Source: DATACZ01 sp036258795
GTDB taxonomy: Bacteria; Actinomycetota; CADDZG01; JAHWKV01
Length of the DNA: 5,788 nt
NCBI GenBank assembly: GCA_036258795.1
Contig: DATACZ010000088.1
Coordinates: 1-5,788 of the forward strand
Direction: 5' to 3'
The position numbers and the translations under genes are program-made. How positions within the stretch are numbered: position 1 is the first letter of the stretch; each line of letters opens with the position of its first letter. Shown here piece by piece: positions 4,776 through 5,788 of the stretch. Below the pieces are notes generated by a model. That model was not told the DNA's origin and did not search any database. It saw nothing but the letters and a program-made list of their open reading frames with translations.

Positions 4776-5636
4776 ATGCCCGTGCGCAAAGCCGTCATTC
4801 CCGCCGCCGGGCTGGGCACCAGATTTCTACCAGCCTCCAAGGCAGTTCCTAAGGAGCTGGTGACTGTGGTGGACCGGCCCATCATCCAGTACACGGTTGA
4901 GGAGCTGCTGCGAGCCGGAATCACCAACATCTGCATCGTGAGCTCCCCCGGCAAGGAATCCCTCACCCACCACTTCAGCAGCAACGCCAAGCTGGAGTCG
5001 GCCCTTGAAGACAAGGGCAAGACCGACCTGCTGGAGGAGGTCAAGCGTCTTCAGGATATGGCCGACATCTACTCTGTCATGCAAAACCAGCCTCTCGGCC
5101 TGGGGCACGCCGTGTGGGTAGCCCGGGAACATGTCGAAGACGAGCCGTTTGCCGTGTTGCTTCCCGACGAGCTGATGGATCCGGCCGGCAACCTGGTGGG
5201 CGAAATGGTGGAAACGTTCGATGACCGGGGAGCCTGTGTCGTGGCGGTTGCGCAGGTTCCTCGTGAGGAGATCAATCTCTATGGCTCGATTGACGTCGAC
5301 GACCAGTCAGCGGAGACCATGTGGGTCAACTCAGTGATCGAGAAGCCCGATCCGGACACTGCACCTTCCGATCTGGCGCTCATAGGAAGGTATGTGCTCG
5401 AGCCCGACATTTTTGACGTCCTCGGCAAACTAGACCCTGGGGCCGGCGGGGAGATTCAGCTTACCGACGCCCTTAACGTAATGGCCGAACGTGGCCGCTT
5501 GGTAGCCAAGCGGTACCGCGGGCGCCGGTGGGACGCCGGCACGAAGCAGGGCTTCCTGGAGGCCACCGTGGCGCTGGCGGCGGATCACCCCGAGTTCGGG
5601 CCTGACTTCAGAAACTACATCCGCCAGTTCGCATGA
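4776..5636 (+). CDS. galU: UTP-glucose-1-phosphate uridylyltransferase (UDP-glucose pyrophosphorylase)
   Basis: The 286-residue cytoplasmic enzyme makes UDP-glucose and pyrophosphate from UTP and glucose 1-phosphate, supplying glycosylation, trehalose, cell-wall and exopolysaccharide synthesis. Length and motifs match bacterial GalU: the nucleotide-binding loop AAGLGTRFLPASKAVPKE (10-27), VVDRPIIQYTVEE (31-43), PLGLGHAV (106-113), the metal-site segment LPDEL (129-133), VIEKP (187-191), GRYVLEPDIF (204-213), GGEIQLTDAL (224-233) and WDAGTKQGFLEA (252-263). SKAVPKELVTVVDRP is slightly unlike the usual TKAxPKEMLPVVDKP, and the sugar-site DxGxK loop reads DAGTK, but no key residue is clearly missing. 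ATG 4776 is the start nearest the conserved N-terminus. It lies 30 bases after the cyclase stop and overlaps the start of moaC by 4 bases, so galU and moaC are likely co-transcribed and translationally coupled. Confidence 0.96.
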   Translation: MPVRKAVIPAAGLGTRFLPASKAVPKELVTVVDRPIIQYTVEELLRAGITNICIVSSPGKESLTHHFSSNAKLESALEDKGKTDLLEEVKRLQDMADIYSVMQNQPLGLGHAVWVAREHVEDEPFAVLLPDELMDPAGNLVGEMVETFDDRGACVVAVAQVPREEINLYGSIDVDDQSAETMWVNSVIEKPDPDTAPSDLALIGRYVLEPDIFDVLGKLDPGAGGEIQLTDALNVMAERGRLVAKRYRGRRWDAGTKQGFLEATVALAADHPEFGPDFRNYIRQFA

Positions 5637-5788
5637 CGATGTCCAAGCCGGAGAAGTCCCTCTCTCACCTCACCCCTGAGGGGCAGGCCAAGATGGTCGA
5701 TGTATCGGCGAAGGGCGTCGACCCCAGAGAGGCCACCGCCGAGGCCTTCGTCGCCATGACGCCGGAGACAGTAGGGATCGTGCGGGCG
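5633..5788 (+). CDS. moaC: Cyclic pyranopterin monophosphate synthase MoaC (5' part, runs off the window)
   Basis: Fifty-two codons are present, about a third of the usual roughly 160-residue protein. The opening SHLTPEGQAKMVDVSAKGVD and the following PREATAEAFVAM match the conserved MoaC N-terminus (compare MVDVSAK...REARAEAFV in E. coli). MoaC acts with the radical-SAM enzyme MoaA to form cyclic pyranopterin monophosphate in the first step of molybdenum cofactor synthesis. The catalytic residues lie further downstream and cannot be checked. The ATG at 5633 overlaps the galU TGA as ATGA, typical of translational coupling; an ATG two codons later (5639) is an alternative start. Neither has a clear ribosome site. 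Confidence 0.93.
   Translation, partial: MTMSKPEKSLSHLTPEGQAKMVDVSAKGVDPREATAEAFVAMTPETVGIVRA

Overview
The window is a GC-rich bacterial chromosomal segment (about 60% GC by eye) that looks like a member of the Actinomycetota, possibly a deep-branching or uncultured one. The evidence is the codon use, a divergently placed FmdB zinc-ribbon/SAF-domain (CpaB-like) pair next to galU and a molybdenum cofactor gene, GTG and TTG starts, and a possible leaderless galU promoter. The galU neighbourhood with FmdB, SAF and moa/moe genes is one I associate with actinobacteria. This is inference; there is no rRNA gene to confirm it.

Layout. Bases 1-60 hold a strong rho-independent terminator on the minus strand. 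It closes a 323-residue minus-strand gene (89-1060) that I do not recognise: a glycine-rich hydrophobic N-terminus, a long alanine-rich helical region, a methionine cluster, seven collagen-like Gly-X-Y triplets and a phenylalanine-rich tail. A 400-base divergent intergenic region (1061-1460) follows, with candidate promoters, an inverted repeat and a short coding-like remnant. A plus-strand lipoprotein gene (1461-2153) then converges on a minus-strand fmdB-cpaB pair (3316 to 2195). The cpaB ribosome binding site lies in a potential hairpin.

From 3447 onward the plus strand carries a membrane-anchored HAMP-GAF-GGDEF diguanylate cyclase, then galU (UDP-glucose pyrophosphorylase) 30 bases downstream, then the first 52 codons of moaC, whose start overlaps the galU stop by 4 bases (ATGA). 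moaC runs off the window end.

How the genes may work together. The cyclase would make c-di-GMP and GalU makes UDP-glucose, the precursor of many exopolysaccharides and glycolipids. Three other products are probably at the cell envelope (the lipoprotein, CpaB and perhaps the alanine-rich protein), so a surface or biofilm theme is plausible but not shown. moaC belongs to molybdenum cofactor synthesis and probably only shares a transcript with galU. The most novel item is the 89-1060 protein. I see no CRISPR array, tRNA, rRNA, transposase or phage gene.
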